From Nocardiopsis_B mangrovi (lineage in GTDB: Bacteria; Actinomycetota; Actinomycetes; Streptosporangiales; Streptosporangiaceae): 64,000 nt of DNA. The position numbers and the translations under genes are program-made. Below are positions 50,592 to 59,114 of the stretch, piece by piece. The stretch lies in NCBI RefSeq assembly GCF_042653925.1, contig NZ_JBHSFQ010000033.1, positions 1 to 64,000 on the forward strand. The letters run 5' to 3'. The notes under the pieces are model-generated. The model made no database searches, had not been told where the DNA came from, and saw only the letters and a program-made list of their open reading frames with translations. The first letter of the stretch is position 1, and each line of letters begins with the position of its first letter.

Positions 50592-50710
50592 CTGCCCCCG
50601 GCCGCCCTTTCCGCCGCAACCGCGCCGCACCACGCCCCAGCGCCACCCGCGCCGAACGCGTGCCGCGTCCCCGCCCAGGTTGCGCGCCCCTCCCACGACC
50701 TGGATGTCAC

Positions 50711-51391
50711 ATGACCAAGAACCTCGCCATATCCATGGCCCTCGTCATCGCCGCCGTTGTCGGCATCGCCGTCCTCGCCTACTCCGTCGACAACCGGAAC
50801 GCCCCCGCCGCCGGCGGCGGCGCGGACCCGACCGCCTCGTCCTCGACCGCACCCGAGGAGCTGCTCGTCCGGGAGAACAGCCACTACCTCAGCCGCGCCG
50901 ACGACTCCCAGGTCACCGTGGTGGAGTTCCTCGACTTCGAATGCGAGGCGTGCCGCGCCCAATTCCCGATCATGGAGCGGCTCCGCGAGGAGTACGACGG
51001 CCGGATCAACCTGGTGATCCGCTACTTCCCGCTGCCGGGCCACACCAACTCCGAGCCCGCCGCACTCGCCGTGGAGGCGGCGGCCGAGCAGGACGCCCTG
51101 GAAGAGATGTACATCAAGATGTACGAGACCCAGGAGGAATGGGGCGAATCCCAGGACTCCCGGGTCGACGTCTTCGAGGGCTTCGCCGAGGAGCTCGGCC
51201 TCGACATGGACCGATTCCGCGCCACCGTCGCCGACCCGGCGACCCTGGACCGGGTGCGCGCCGACTTCGACGACGGCCGGCAGCTGGGCGTCCAGGGCAC
51301 GCCCACGATCTACGTCAACGGGCGCCAGACCGAGTCCATGCCCACCTATGAGGCGCTCTCGCAGGCGATCGACGCGGAGCTGGAGCCGTGA
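50711..51391 (+). CDS. DsbA-family membrane-anchored thiol oxidoreductase
   Basis: 226 residues. One N-terminal membrane anchor (LAISMALVIAAVVGIAVLAY, 5-24), an Ala/Ser linker, then a thioredoxin fold with helical insert. The active site is Cys78-Glu-Ala-Cys81 in VVEFLDFECEACRAQFP, and the cis-Pro is in GVQGTPTIYVNG. It should form disulfides in exported proteins and be re-oxidised by a VKOR-type protein. The following VKOR-like gene overlaps by GTGA, so the pair is coupled, but the VKOR is defective. No strong Shine-Dalgarno is seen before the ATG. Confidence 0.92.
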   Translation: MTKNLAISMALVIAAVVGIAVLAYSVDNRNAPAAGGGADPTASSSTAPEELLVRENSHYLSRADDSQVTVVEFLDFECEACRAQFPIMERLREEYDGRINLVIRYFPLPGHTNSEPAALAVEAAAEQDALEEMYIKMYETQEEWGESQDSRVDVFEGFAEELGLDMDRFRATVADPATLDRVRADFDDGRQLGVQGTPTIYVNGRQTESMPTYEALSQAIDAELEP

Positions 51392-51762
51392 GCGGAGCCC
51401 GCGTCGCGGAGCAGGCGGGCGGCACCGCTCCCGGTGCCGGCGTCCCCGTCATCGGCCGGGCGCTGCCCTGGGTCCTGACCCTCGGCGGCGCCATCGGCCT
51501 CGCCGCCGCCGCGGCCCTCCTCGTGGAGAAGATCCGCGTCCTCCAGGACCCCGGGCACGTGCCCTCGTGCAGCATCAACCCGGTACTGTCGTGCGGCACC
51601 TTGCACAACCTGCGGACGCGCGCCCTGCCGGCCGCAGCCGGCGTGCACCCGCTGCTGAACGCGCTCGCGCGCAACCACACCGTCGTGCCGACCGTGTGGG
51701 CGCTGGCGATCGCGGCCGCCATCACCCAGGCGTTCTGGACCTACTGGTCCACGCTGCTCTGA
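51388..51762 (+). pseudogene. VKOR-like protein with the central part deleted
   Basis: The frame is open for 124 residues. The N-terminal part keeps helix 1 and the loop Cys pair (Cys61 and Cys69 in SCSINPVLSCGT) of vitamin K epoxide reductase homologues. The C-terminal RNHTVVPTVWALAIAAAITQAFWTYWSTLL matches the last helix of actinobacterial VKORs. The middle, which normally carries two helices and the quinone-side CPxC active site, is missing; only LHNLRTRALPAAAGVHPLLN bridges the parts. Bacterial VKORs are near 200 residues. It cannot do the full electron transfer, so it is probably inactivated by an in-frame deletion. Confidence 0.65.
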
Positions 51763-51814
51763 ACACGCAGGCCCACCTGCGACGACGCGCCGCACCAGAG
51801 TCCCGCCGCCGAAC

Positions 51815-51850
51815 ACGCGGGGGCGGAGCCGCACGGCCCCGCCCCCGCGT
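51815..51850. terminator. Bidirectional terminator, perfect 12-bp hairpin
   Basis: ACGCGGGGGCGG (51815-51826) and CCGCCCCCGCGT (51839-51850) between the convergent VKOR-like and AGCS genes. Confidence 0.7.
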
Positions 51851-51866
51851 CGTCTCCCTTGCCGGG

Positions 51867-53324
51867 TCAGACCCGGTCGACGGCCTCCGTCGGGGCTTCG
51901 GCACGGGGCTCCCAGCACTCCACGCCGTCGGCCGTGGGCAGCCGGTCGCGGGTGAAGACGGGGTCGGCGCCCTGCCGCTTCTGCTCCACGTAGTCCTTCA
52001 ACAGCAGGAAGGCGATACCCCCGAGCGGGGCGATGGCGGCGAAGTTGATCAGCGCCATGACGCCCATGAGCACGTCGGCCAGCGTCCACACCAGGGTCAG
52101 CGGCGCGATGGCACCGAGCATCACCATGGCCAGCACCGCGACCCGGTAGCCGGTCATCATGGCGGGCTTGGCCGACAGGAACGCCAGGTTGGACTCGCCG
52201 TAGTAGTAGTTGCCCAGCACGGAGGTGAAGGCCAGCAGGAACAGGATGACGGTGAGCGCGTGGATCGCCCAGCCGCCCAGGTTGGCCTCAAGGGCGTTCT
52301 GGGTCATGGACGGACCCTGGTTCTCACCGTAGGTGGGGTCCGACAGCAGCACGATGAACGCGGTGGTGGAGCAGACGATCAGGGTGTCGAAGTAGACGCC
52401 CAGGGTCTGCACCAGGCCCTGCTTGACGGGGTGGCTCACCGCCGCGGTGGCACCGGCGTTGGGCGCCGACCCCAGGCCGGCCTCGTTGGAGAACATCCCG
52501 CGCCGCATGCCCTGGAGGATCGCGGTGCCCACGCCGCCCGAGACGATCTCGCGCAGGCCGAAGGCGCTGGCGAAGATGTCGGAGATGACCCCGGGGAGGC
52601 GTTCGATGTTCATCACCACGACGACCAGGCCGATGAGGATGTAGAGGCCGGCCATGATCGGCACCAGGGCCTCGGACACGTGCGCGATGCGCCGCACACC
52701 GCCGAAGATCACCAGGGCGGTCACGATGACCAGGCCGATGCCGATCCCCCAGTAGAGCCCTTGGCCGCCGTCGACCCCGAAAGCGGTCGCCGAGCCCACG
52801 AAGGCGTCGGCGATGCTGTTGGCCTGCACGGAGTTGAAGGCGAGTCCGAACGTCATGGTGATGACGACGGCGAAGAGGACGCCCATCCACGGCCGGCGCA
52901 GGCCGTAGCGCATGTAGTACGCGGGGCCGCCGCGGTAGCCGGTGGAGGTGCGGACCTTGTAGAGCTGGGCCAGCGTCGACTCGACGAACGCGGCGGCTCC
53001 GGTCACCAGGGCCATGGCCCACATCCAGAACACGGCGCCGGGTCCGCCGAGGGCGATGGCGGTGGCCACGCCCACGATGTTGCCGGTACCCACCCGGGCG
53101 GCGGCGGAGATGGCGAACGCCTGGAGGGAGGAGATCGCCTTCTTTCCGTCGGCCGCCACCTCCGGCTCGCCCTTGAGCACCCGGAGCATCTCCGGGAACA
53201 GCCTGATCTGGACCGCTTTCGAGCGGATCGTGAAATAGACGGCGATAATGACCAGCAGTGGAATGACGAGATAAGCCCACAACAAATCGTTCACGGCGAT
53301 AAGGCCGTTGTTCAGTGCGTCCAC
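51867..53324 (-). CDS. Sodium:alanine symporter family protein (AGCS)
   Basis: 485 residues, about 11 helices. Family motifs: ISAAARVGTGNIVGVATAIALGGPGAVFWMW, STLAQLYKVRTSTGYRGGPAYYMRYGL, MRRGMFSNEAGLGSAPNAGATAAVSHPVKQGLVQ and LGNYYYGESNLAFL. It imports alanine or glycine with Na+. The GTG start has AAGGAG about 9 bases upstream. The ending GVECWEPRAEAP is hydrophilic and variable in the family. Monocistronic; an inverted repeat CACGT-N7-ACGTG lies about 215 bases upstream. Confidence 0.93.
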   Translation of the reverse strand: MDALNNGLIAVNDLLWAYLVIPLLVIIAVYFTIRSKAVQIRLFPEMLRVLKGEPEVAADGKKAISSLQAFAISAAARVGTGNIVGVATAIALGGPGAVFWMWAMALVTGAAAFVESTLAQLYKVRTSTGYRGGPAYYMRYGLRRPWMGVLFAVVITMTFGLAFNSVQANSIADAFVGSATAFGVDGGQGLYWGIGIGLVIVTALVIFGGVRRIAHVSEALVPIMAGLYILIGLVVVVMNIERLPGVISDIFASAFGLREIVSGGVGTAILQGMRRGMFSNEAGLGSAPNAGATAAVSHPVKQGLVQTLGVYFDTLIVCSTTAFIVLLSDPTYGENQGPSMTQNALEANLGGWAIHALTVILFLLAFTSVLGNYYYGESNLAFLSAKPAMMTGYRVAVLAMVMLGAIAPLTLVWTLADVLMGVMALINFAAIAPLGGIAFLLLKDYVEQKRQGADPVFTRDRLPTADGVECWEPRAEAPTEAVDRV

Positions 53325-53537
53325 TCGGGGGAAGCTCCTTCGGTGATCGCGCGGCCGCCCCCTGAGAGCGCCGCGGCGCGGTGGTGGTGTCCGTCCCTTC
53401 CGGTTCGCGGTCGGTCACGCCGCGGGCGCTCCTTGTGCCGGCGCCCGGGCATGCGGAATCGGTCGCCATCGTCCAGGGCCGGTGGCGACCGACACGTCAA
53501 GCGGCCCGACCTTAACACCGGATGAGGTGAAATAGGA

Positions 53538-53554
53538 CACGTCGGTATAACGTG
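53538..53554. promoter_or_regulatory. Inverted repeat CACGT-N7-ACGTG upstream of the symporter gene
   Basis: Perfect 5-bp arms (53538-53542 and 53550-53554) in an AT-richer patch of the 330-base gap between the AGCS start and the cytochrome-gene end. It may be an operator for either the symporter promoter or a terminator-proximal site; nothing else is seen in the gap. Confidence 0.35.
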
Positions 53555-53654
53555 CGTATTGAGTGCCGGGAACACGGCCTCTTTTCCTTCGCGACCGGCG
53601 GCCCCCGGACCGCGCCGGCCGGTCGGGCGCGACCGGGATCCGGTGCTCGGCCCC

Positions 53655-54746
53655 TCATCCGTCCGCGGTGCTCCGGGCGGGGCGGACGTCGCGGCGGACG
53701 ACGTATACGGCGGCCGCCACCACGAGCAGCAGCAGGACCAGGCCCGCCCAGACCATGCCCTCGCCCACCGCCATCTCGCCGGCCTCCGCCCCCGGAGTCC
53801 GGCCGCCGTCGCGGCCGGTGAAAGTGACACCGAGCAGCACCACGACGCCGATGGCGACGGCGATCCGGCCGCCCAGCCGGGCCGCGGCGGGCAGCGGCCG
53901 GGGACGGGTCGCCGGGTCGCGCAGCCGCAGGCGCTCGCTCGGCCGCGCGGGGGCCAGCAGCCGGGCGAGCAACAGCGCCGCGACGGGCACCTGGAGCGCC
54001 CACACGATGGTGCGGAACCAGCCGTCGAACCAGACGTTGGTGCCGTACAGCAGGGTGTGCCAGACGCTCAGCACGTAGACGACCAGGATGAACCGGTGCA
54101 GGACCCGCCACAGCCGCGCCCCGGTCCGCGCCCGGAAGTAGTAGGCGAGACCGAGCGGGATCGCCAGGTAGAACGCGATCAGCCCGAGCAGGATCGCCAC
54201 CTGGCCGGTCCCGGTGGCGTACCCGCCGGGGACGAAGACGTCGACGAACGCCGAGACCAGCAGGTCGGCGCGGCCGAGCCCCTCCTCGTTCTGCCGGACC
54301 AGCTCGGCGAAGAACATGAACGCGTGGGCGAACATCAGGCCGATCGTGGTCAGGCTGGTCGTGCGGTGCCAGCGTTCGATGCGGGCGTGGCCGACCGGCA
54401 TCCGGCTCCACCGGCTACTGGAGCGGAGCAGTCCGAACAGGGTGGTGATCCACGCCCACAGCATCGCCGACCAGCCGAATGCCTGGCACAGCCAGTACAT
54501 CCAGTACTCGTCCGCGTCGGCGAGGAAGGGCATCACGTCCAGGGTCATCGACGTCCCGGCGTCGACGCGGACGTAGAGCACGGCGTAGATCACCGCGGTG
54601 ACGACGAGCGCCGCGGTCGCATCGGGCACCGCGGACCGGAGGTCGGCTTTCAGCCCCGCCCAGTCCGTCCGGGGTCGGGGGCGGTTCCGGGCAGCGGACT
54701 GAGGGGTGCGCTGGGGGGTGGGGGTGGTCTCGGGGGATTGGTCCAT
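53655..54746 (-). CDS. Ferric-reductase-like transmembrane protein (heme b)
   Basis: 363 residues from ATG 54746, or 371 from ATG 54770; the context decides neither. Six to eight helices. Paired His for heme ligation: WHRTTSLTTIGLMFAHAFMF and LWRVLHRFILVVYVLSVWHTLLYG, spaced as in the ferric reductase/NADPH oxidase membrane domain. No C-terminal FAD/NAD domain is present, so electrons must come from another protein. A last helix (VWAGLVLLLLVVAAAVYVV) closes the protein. It is the last gene of the copper/heme operon and may pass electrons to extracellular metals or to the peroxidase. Confidence 0.82.
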   Translation of the reverse strand: MDQSPETTPTPQRTPQSAARNRPRPRTDWAGLKADLRSAVPDATAALVVTAVIYAVLYVRVDAGTSMTLDVMPFLADADEYWMYWLCQAFGWSAMLWAWITTLFGLLRSSSRWSRMPVGHARIERWHRTTSLTTIGLMFAHAFMFFAELVRQNEEGLGRADLLVSAFVDVFVPGGYATGTGQVAILLGLIAFYLAIPLGLAYYFRARTGARLWRVLHRFILVVYVLSVWHTLLYGTNVWFDGWFRTIVWALQVPVAALLLARLLAPARPSERLRLRDPATRPRPLPAAARLGGRIAVAIGVVVLLGVTFTGRDGGRTPGAEAGEMAVGEGMVWAGLVLLLLVVAAAVYVVRRDVRPARSTADG

Positions 54747-54803
54747 GAGGGCGTTCCGCTTCCTGTGCATTTATCGCTATAAAGCACTAAAAGACCAGAA
54801 TTT

Positions 54804-54821
54804 GAATACCCGCCCGTATTC
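54804..54821. promoter_or_regulatory. Inverted repeat GAATAC-N6-GTATTC upstream of the cytochrome gene
   Basis: Perfect 6-bp arms (54804-54809, 54816-54821) in an AT-rich patch 58 to 75 bases upstream of ATG 54746, within the gap after the peroxidase stop. Position suggests an extra promoter with operator inside the operon. Confidence 0.45.
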
Positions 54822-54949
54822 GGCCGCAACCCACCGCGCACGGAGACCGTCGCGCGGTGATGGGGCTTCGCGGGCAGGGCGTGTCCTCGTCGGCACGATC
54901 GGCCGTGGCACCGCTTCGGCGGTCACGGCCTTCGCCGGTCGGGAAATGG

Positions 54950-56206
54950 TCAGCCGTCGAACAGCGTCTCGCCGATGAACCCGCCCTCGGCGCAGCCGGG
55001 CGGGATCGCGAACACGGCCGACCCGATGGGGCTGATCCACTCGTTGAGCAGATCGAGCTCGTCGAGGCGCCGTTGGATCGGTACGAACTGCCGGTCGACG
55101 TCGGCCTGGTAGGACACGAAGACCAGCCCGGCGTCCTGGTCCTCGGCGCCGGTGGCCGCGAGGTCGTAGTTGTAGGCGCGGCGGAAGATCCGCTCGGCCG
55201 GGTCCTCGGAACGGGCGCGGCGGATATGGGCGTACTCGGCGATCCGGGGGAAGCCGAGCGGGGTGAGCGCGGCGAAGTCGGGTTCATCGTGCTCGTCGTC
55301 TCCCGTCAGGGGCGCGCCGTCGGACAGCCGGCGGCCCACCGAGTCCTCGCGTCCGGGCCGGTCCAGCCGGTCCCATGTGTCCAGGTCCATGGCGATCCTG
55401 CGGACCACCGCTCCCGTGCCCCCGCGCAGCCAGTCCGGGGCGTCGCTCCCGTTCCACACCAGCCGGTCGAAGTCCTCGGTGCCGGGCTCGGGGTTGACGG
55501 TCCCGTCGACCTGCCCCATGAGGTTGCGCATGGTCGTCCCGCCCGCCTCGGACCCGTAGGCGCGGCGGAACCCGTCCTGGACCCAGCGGACGGCTCCGAA
55601 GGCGCGGACGTCCTTGGCCAGCATCCGCGCCGCGTGTGCGACGGTCAGCGGGTCGTCCGCGCAGATCTGGAGCAGGAGGTCACCGCCACTCCACTCCTCC
55701 CGCAACCGGTCGGTGGCGAACTCCGGCAGCGGTCGCAGCCACGCGGGCACGGCCGCAGGGGAGGCGCGCTCGACCAGGCCGGGACCGAATCCGAAGGTGA
55801 CCGTCAACCGCGCGGGTACCACGGCGAGCTCGGGTTCGGAGTCGGCCAGCGCGGCCCGCCCCTGGGTGAGTTTCGCGGCGTCATCGCTGAGCAGCCCGAG
55901 CAGTCGGCGGGCCGCCTCCGCGTCGGCGTCGTCGTCGAGGTCGACCGCGACGAACTTCGCGTGGGCCTGAGGGGGCGTCTCGATCCCCGCCTGGCGGGCC
56001 CCGTGGAAGGGGACGGTCTCCTCTCCGTTGAGCCGGACGCCCCCGGCGGGGTCCGCCGGCGCGGTGAAGCGTCCGCTGATGAGCGCGTCGGCCCCCACCA
56101 GGGCCGCCGCACCGGCTCCGGCGGCGGCACCGCCGAGGAGGAGCCGCCGCGTCAGCGGCGCCCGTTGCGGCGGCGGGGATCCGGTCGCGCGCTCGGGCGC
56201 CATCAT
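54950..56206 (-). CDS. DyP-type heme peroxidase with Tat signal (EfeB-like)
   Basis: 418 residues. Twin-arginine signal LTRRLLLGGAAAGAGAAALVGADA, about 18-41. DyP fold: FVAVDLDDDADAEAARRLL (first ferredoxin-like half), LTVTFGFGPGL, the catalytic GxxDG in NLMGQVDGTVNPEP, and proximal heme His in EYAHIRRARSED. The end GLVFVSYQADVDRQFVPIQRRL...GCAEGGFIGETLF is typical of class A (EfeB/DtpA) members. The Tat route carries it with heme already bound. The start ATG overlaps the PCu(A)C stop (ATGA), proving co-translation. Confidence 0.93.
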   Translation of the reverse strand: MMAPERATGSPPPQRAPLTRRLLLGGAAAGAGAAALVGADALISGRFTAPADPAGGVRLNGEETVPFHGARQAGIETPPQAHAKFVAVDLDDDADAEAARRLLGLLSDDAAKLTQGRAALADSEPELAVVPARLTVTFGFGPGLVERASPAAVPAWLRPLPEFATDRLREEWSGGDLLLQICADDPLTVAHAARMLAKDVRAFGAVRWVQDGFRRAYGSEAGGTTMRNLMGQVDGTVNPEPGTEDFDRLVWNGSDAPDWLRGGTGAVVRRIAMDLDTWDRLDRPGREDSVGRRLSDGAPLTGDDEHDEPDFAALTPLGFPRIAEYAHIRRARSEDPAERIFRRAYNYDLAATGAEDQDAGLVFVSYQADVDRQFVPIQRRLDELDLLNEWISPIGSAVFAIPPGCAEGGFIGETLFDG

Positions 56207-56766
56207 CCACCCGCCGTGTCGTGTCCGGAGCCGCCGTCGTAGTTCTCGTTGGCGCCCTCGTAGTCCTTCACCGGGGCGGTGAACTCCGCCGCGGAGCCGT
56301 CGGCGAACTCCAGCTCGATGCCGACCTCGCCGCCGGGGTCGAGGTCCCGGCCGAGGTCCATCAGCATGATGTGATCGGCTCCGGGCTCCAGGACGTGGGT
56401 GCCGCCGGAGGGGATGGCGAAGCCGCCGTCCTTCTCCCGCATGACACTGTTGCCGTCGTCGCCGGTGACGACTTCGTGCAGCTCCACCATTCCCGCCACC
56501 GACGACGAGGCGGCGACGACGGTGACCTCCCCGCCCGACGTGTTGCCCAGTGCGCCGAAGGCCCCGGTCATCCCCTCGTCCTGGGACACCGCCTTGATCC
56601 AGGCGTCCTCGATCTCGAAGGAGTCGGCCTGCGTCCCGCCGGCCGCGGGCTCGCCGGTCGCGCCGTCCTGTTCGCCCGGATCCTGTCCCGCGCAGCCGGT
56701 GACCGCCAGGCAGGCGGCGACGGCCAGGGCGGCCGGTGCGGTGAATGCGTGCTTCGTCTCGTTCAT
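56203..56766 (-). CDS. Copper chaperone PCu(A)C family lipoprotein
   Basis: 187 residues. A lipoprotein signal with LAVTGC puts the lipid Cys near residue 25. The domain has the copper-binding pattern H(M)X10MX21HXM: MVELHEVV..., a Met in SVMREKDGG and GADHIMLMDL. It carries Cu(I) outside the membrane. A His-containing tail NYDGGSGHDTAGG could add ligands. Between CopC and DyP genes, it probably delivers copper to an exported enzyme; in Streptomyces, similar neighbours serve a radical copper oxidase and its peroxidase partner. Confidence 0.92.
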   Translation of the reverse strand: MNETKHAFTAPAALAVAACLAVTGCAGQDPGEQDGATGEPAAGGTQADSFEIEDAWIKAVSQDEGMTGAFGALGNTSGGEVTVVAASSSVAGMVELHEVVTGDDGNSVMREKDGGFAIPSGGTHVLEPGADHIMLMDLGRDLDPGGEVGIELEFADGSAAEFTAPVKDYEGANENYDGGSGHDTAGG

Positions 56767-56843
56767 GGGATCCGTCTTCTCGGTTCTCTCGGGTGGTGTC
56801 GACAAGGGCGAAGGGGGCCGCGCGGGGCCGGATCGGGAAGGCG

Positions 56844-57479
56844 TCATGGCGGCGGGGGCTTCGGCCGGGAGCGCCGGGCGGTGAGGGCGGTGGCGATCAG
56901 GTACACGGCGAGCCCCGCCCCCGCTCCGGCCGAAGCCGGCAGCAGTGTGCGGGGGACGCCCGGGGTCCCGTCCGGTACCGGGGGGCGCGCCGCGACGGCG
57001 GGCTCGGAGGCGTCGTCGGCCGGCTCCGCGGATGCCGGTGCGAGGGCGGGCGGGACGGCCGCCGCGTCGCCTGCGGTGAAGGTGAAGCTCCCGCTGATGG
57101 GGTGGCCGTCGCTGGAGACCACCCGCCAGCGGACCGCGTACCCGCCGTCCGGCAGATCCTCAGGGAGCCGCCGGGCCACCTCCGGCCCGTCGATGGCGAC
57201 GGCGCCGTCGGCCACCTGCCGGGAGTCACCGTCCAGAACGGCGACCGCCGCGCCGATGTCCAGGACACTGCCGCTGAACGTCAGCACGATCTCGGACGGA
57301 GCCGTGTCGAGATCGGTGCCGTCCTCCGGCGTCGACGACAGCAACCGGTCGTGTGCCCACGCGGGTGTCCCTGCCGCGAGCACGCCCGCGGCGGCACACA
57401 CGGCCACCGCGAGGGCACCCGCGCCGAACCTCGTGAACGTCCGCGTGCCGCCCGCCCGATGTCGATCCGCCGTCCGCAC
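56844..57479 (-). CDS. CopC-domain copper-binding protein, membrane anchored
   Basis: 211 residues. Signal peptide ending PAWAHDRLL, so the mature protein begins at the copper-ligand His, as in CopC. The domain DRLLSSTPEDGTDLDTAPSEIVLTFS and VRWRVVSSDGHPISGSFTF contains the second His of the site. A Pro/Ala linker and one C-terminal helix (LLPASAGAGAGLAVYLIATALTA) anchor it. GTG start with GGAGGAG 6 bases upstream. First gene of the four-gene operon CopC, PCu(A)C, DyP, cytochrome b. A CopD partner is not fused. Confidence 0.92.
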   Translation of the reverse strand: MRTADRHRAGGTRTFTRFGAGALAVAVCAAAGVLAAGTPAWAHDRLLSSTPEDGTDLDTAPSEIVLTFSGSVLDIGAAVAVLDGDSRQVADGAVAIDGPEVARRLPEDLPDGGYAVRWRVVSSDGHPISGSFTFTAGDAAAVPPALAPASAEPADDASEPAVAARPPVPDGTPGVPRTLLPASAGAGAGLAVYLIATALTARRSRPKPPPP

Positions 57480-57922
57480 GATCGCTCCTCCGTCCCGCCG
57501 GGTCCGATTCCGTCCGCGATGCGGGCCGCACGCGGACGAGGGTCCGGCCGACATGGGGAGTCGGGCTGGAGGGCGGGACGGTTCCCGCGACATTTCCGCC
57601 GCAGGGTGATTCACGCCACAACCGGGCGCGGCGTCGCCCACCCCGCGGTGGGGACGGCCGATCCGGCGGACGCCGGGTCCCGGGCGTCCAGGAGGGCCGG
57701 CTTCGGGGCTCCGCCCCGCGGGAGCACGCGCGCGGCGCGCGGTGGCGACGGGCTTGCGGCCTCGCGCACGCCGGACGCGGTGGAGGTGGGCGCGCCCGTT
57801 CGGCACAGGGCCCGCGCGGCGACGGAGAGCGCGCCGTCCGCCGGCGCGCGGCAGGCGGTGCCCGGCCGCATGAACGCGATCGATATGTACACGCGTACGC
57901 GTTTGTGCGTACGGTTGTCCCC
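57480..57922. other. 443-base gap between copC and the acetyltransferase gene
   Basis: No convincing gene. The right end holds the promoter and operator of the acetyltransferase: ACGCGTACGCGT (57891-57902) is a perfect palindrome next to GTACAC and GTGCGTAC half-sites, and TACGGT (57910-57915) is a -10 box 7 bases before the ATG. The copC leader is at the left end. Confidence 0.5.
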
Positions 57923-58507
57923 ATGGTGTCTGATGCCGATGGCCGCTCGATGCGCGACCGGATGCTCGCCGGCGACCTCTACCTCGCCGATGATCCGGAA
58001 CTACTGGAGCACCATCTGCGGGCCCTGGACCTGGTCGACGCGTTCAACGCGACCTCGGCCCGCGATCCGCGGAAGCGGATCCGCCTGCTCACCGAACTGC
58101 TCGGCGCCATCGGCGAGGACACGGTGATCATGCCGCCCTTGCGGGTCGACTACGGAAGCCACATCCGCATCGGGGCCCGATCGTTCGCCAACTTCGGTCT
58201 CATCGCGTTGGACGTCGCGCCGATCACCATCGGCGACGACGTGCAGATGGGGACCAACGTGCAGCTCCTGACGCCGACCCACCCGGTCGATCCGGAGCCC
58301 CGCCGGGCGAAGTGGGAGGCCGCGAAGCCGATCACCATCGGCGACAACGTGTGGCTGGGCAGCGGGGCGATCGTCCTGCCCGGGGTCACCATCGGGGAGA
58401 ACACCGTCGTCGGCGCCGGCGCGGTGGTCACCCGCGACCTCCCTGCCGATGTCGTCGCCGCCGGCAACCCGTGCCGGGTGATCCGGACCATCGAACCCGA
58501 GGCGTGA
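57923..58507 (+). CDS. Hexapeptide-repeat acetyltransferase (maltose/nodulation O-acetyltransferase type)
   Basis: 194 residues. N-terminal Mac domain (MRDRMLAGDLYLADDPELLEHHLRALDLVDAFNA), then left-handed beta-helix hexapeptides: NFGLIALDVAPITIGDDVQMGTNVQL, TPTHPVDPEPRR with catalytic His, and NVWLGSGAIVLPGVTIGENTVVGAGAVV. It transfers acetyl from CoA to a sugar or similar hydroxyl. A -10 box sits 7 bases before the ATG and no ribosome binding site is seen, so translation is probably leaderless. The palindrome over the promoter suggests tight control, for example by a TetR-type repressor not encoded next to it. Confidence 0.9.
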   Translation: MVSDADGRSMRDRMLAGDLYLADDPELLEHHLRALDLVDAFNATSARDPRKRIRLLTELLGAIGEDTVIMPPLRVDYGSHIRIGARSFANFGLIALDVAPITIGDDVQMGTNVQLLTPTHPVDPEPRRAKWEAAKPITIGDNVWLGSGAIVLPGVTIGENTVVGAGAVVTRDLPADVVAAGNPCRVIRTIEPEA

Positions 58508-58712
58508 TCGTCCCCCTCCCCCGGCTGCCGCCCGCGCCGGGAAGGACGAGCCGTCCACCGCTTCTCACGCTGGACTCCGCCTGCCCCCGCCCCCGCCCTC
58601 CGACCGGAATCCCAGGTCCCCCGCCCGAACGCTCCCTCCGGCCGGCCGCTCCGCCGAACCCCGTCCGCGTCGTGACCGGGAAGCCGTCCCGGGCGACCAT
58701 CGCGATGAACGG

Positions 58713-58830
58713 CTTATCCCGCTCAACGCCGGGCACGAGACCACGGCCACCATGATCGGCCTGGGCACCCCCGCCCTGCTGGAGAACCTCTTCGCGCACC
58801 CCGCCGCGGTCGTCGGCCTCCCGCACCGGC
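58713..58830 (+). pseudogene. Cytochrome P450 fragment (I-helix)
   Basis: The frame reads LIPLNAGHETTATMIGLGTPA and LLENLFAHPAAVVGLP, which is the P450 I-helix with the A-G-x-E-T oxygen-activating motif. No other P450 piece (ExxR, Cys-ligand loop) is found around it. It is a relic inside the 607-base gap 58508-59114, which holds no intact gene. Confidence 0.6.
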
Positions 58831-59082
58831 GTCCCGCCACCACGCTCGCCCGACCCGCCTCCCATGGTGCAAGCACGAACCCCGCAGCGGCGCCCCGGGG
58901 TCCGCACGGGGTGCCCTCGGCGGGCTCGGCTCAAGGCCGCGTCCCGTGCTCCGAAGGGCGCGGGCCGCACCCGTGGCGGCGGGCGCGGCCGGCGGTGCGG
59001 CCCCGGCGGCCTCGCTGAGCACGGACGACCCACACACGAAACCGCGTCTTCCCGTCGATCCTTCCGTGATCAAAAAGCCCTA

Positions 59083-59102
59083 GCGTGGAAACGTTTCCAC
59101 GC
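59083..59102. promoter_or_regulatory. Perfect 20-bp palindrome, LacI-type operator
   Basis: GCGTGGAAACGTTTCCACGC is a perfect inverted repeat, with core TGGAAACGTTTCCA, centred 23 bases before the TTG start of the lacI gene. A LacI-type dimer bound here would block its own transcription and that of the downstream isomerase and transporter. Confidence 0.75.
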
Positions 59103-59114
59103 AAAGGGGGACGA

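Noticed and set aside
53325..53520. Glycine riboswitch upstream of the AGCS gene
   Set aside because: The minus strand has CTCTCAGG and CCGAAGGAGC, which recall glycine aptamer parts, but they are in the wrong order and the conserved stems are missing; the second is simply the ribosome binding site.
57611..57892. 93-codon minus-strand frame in the copC/acetyltransferase gap
   Set aside because: No ribosome binding site, Ala/Pro/Arg-rich, and its start lies within the palindromic operator.
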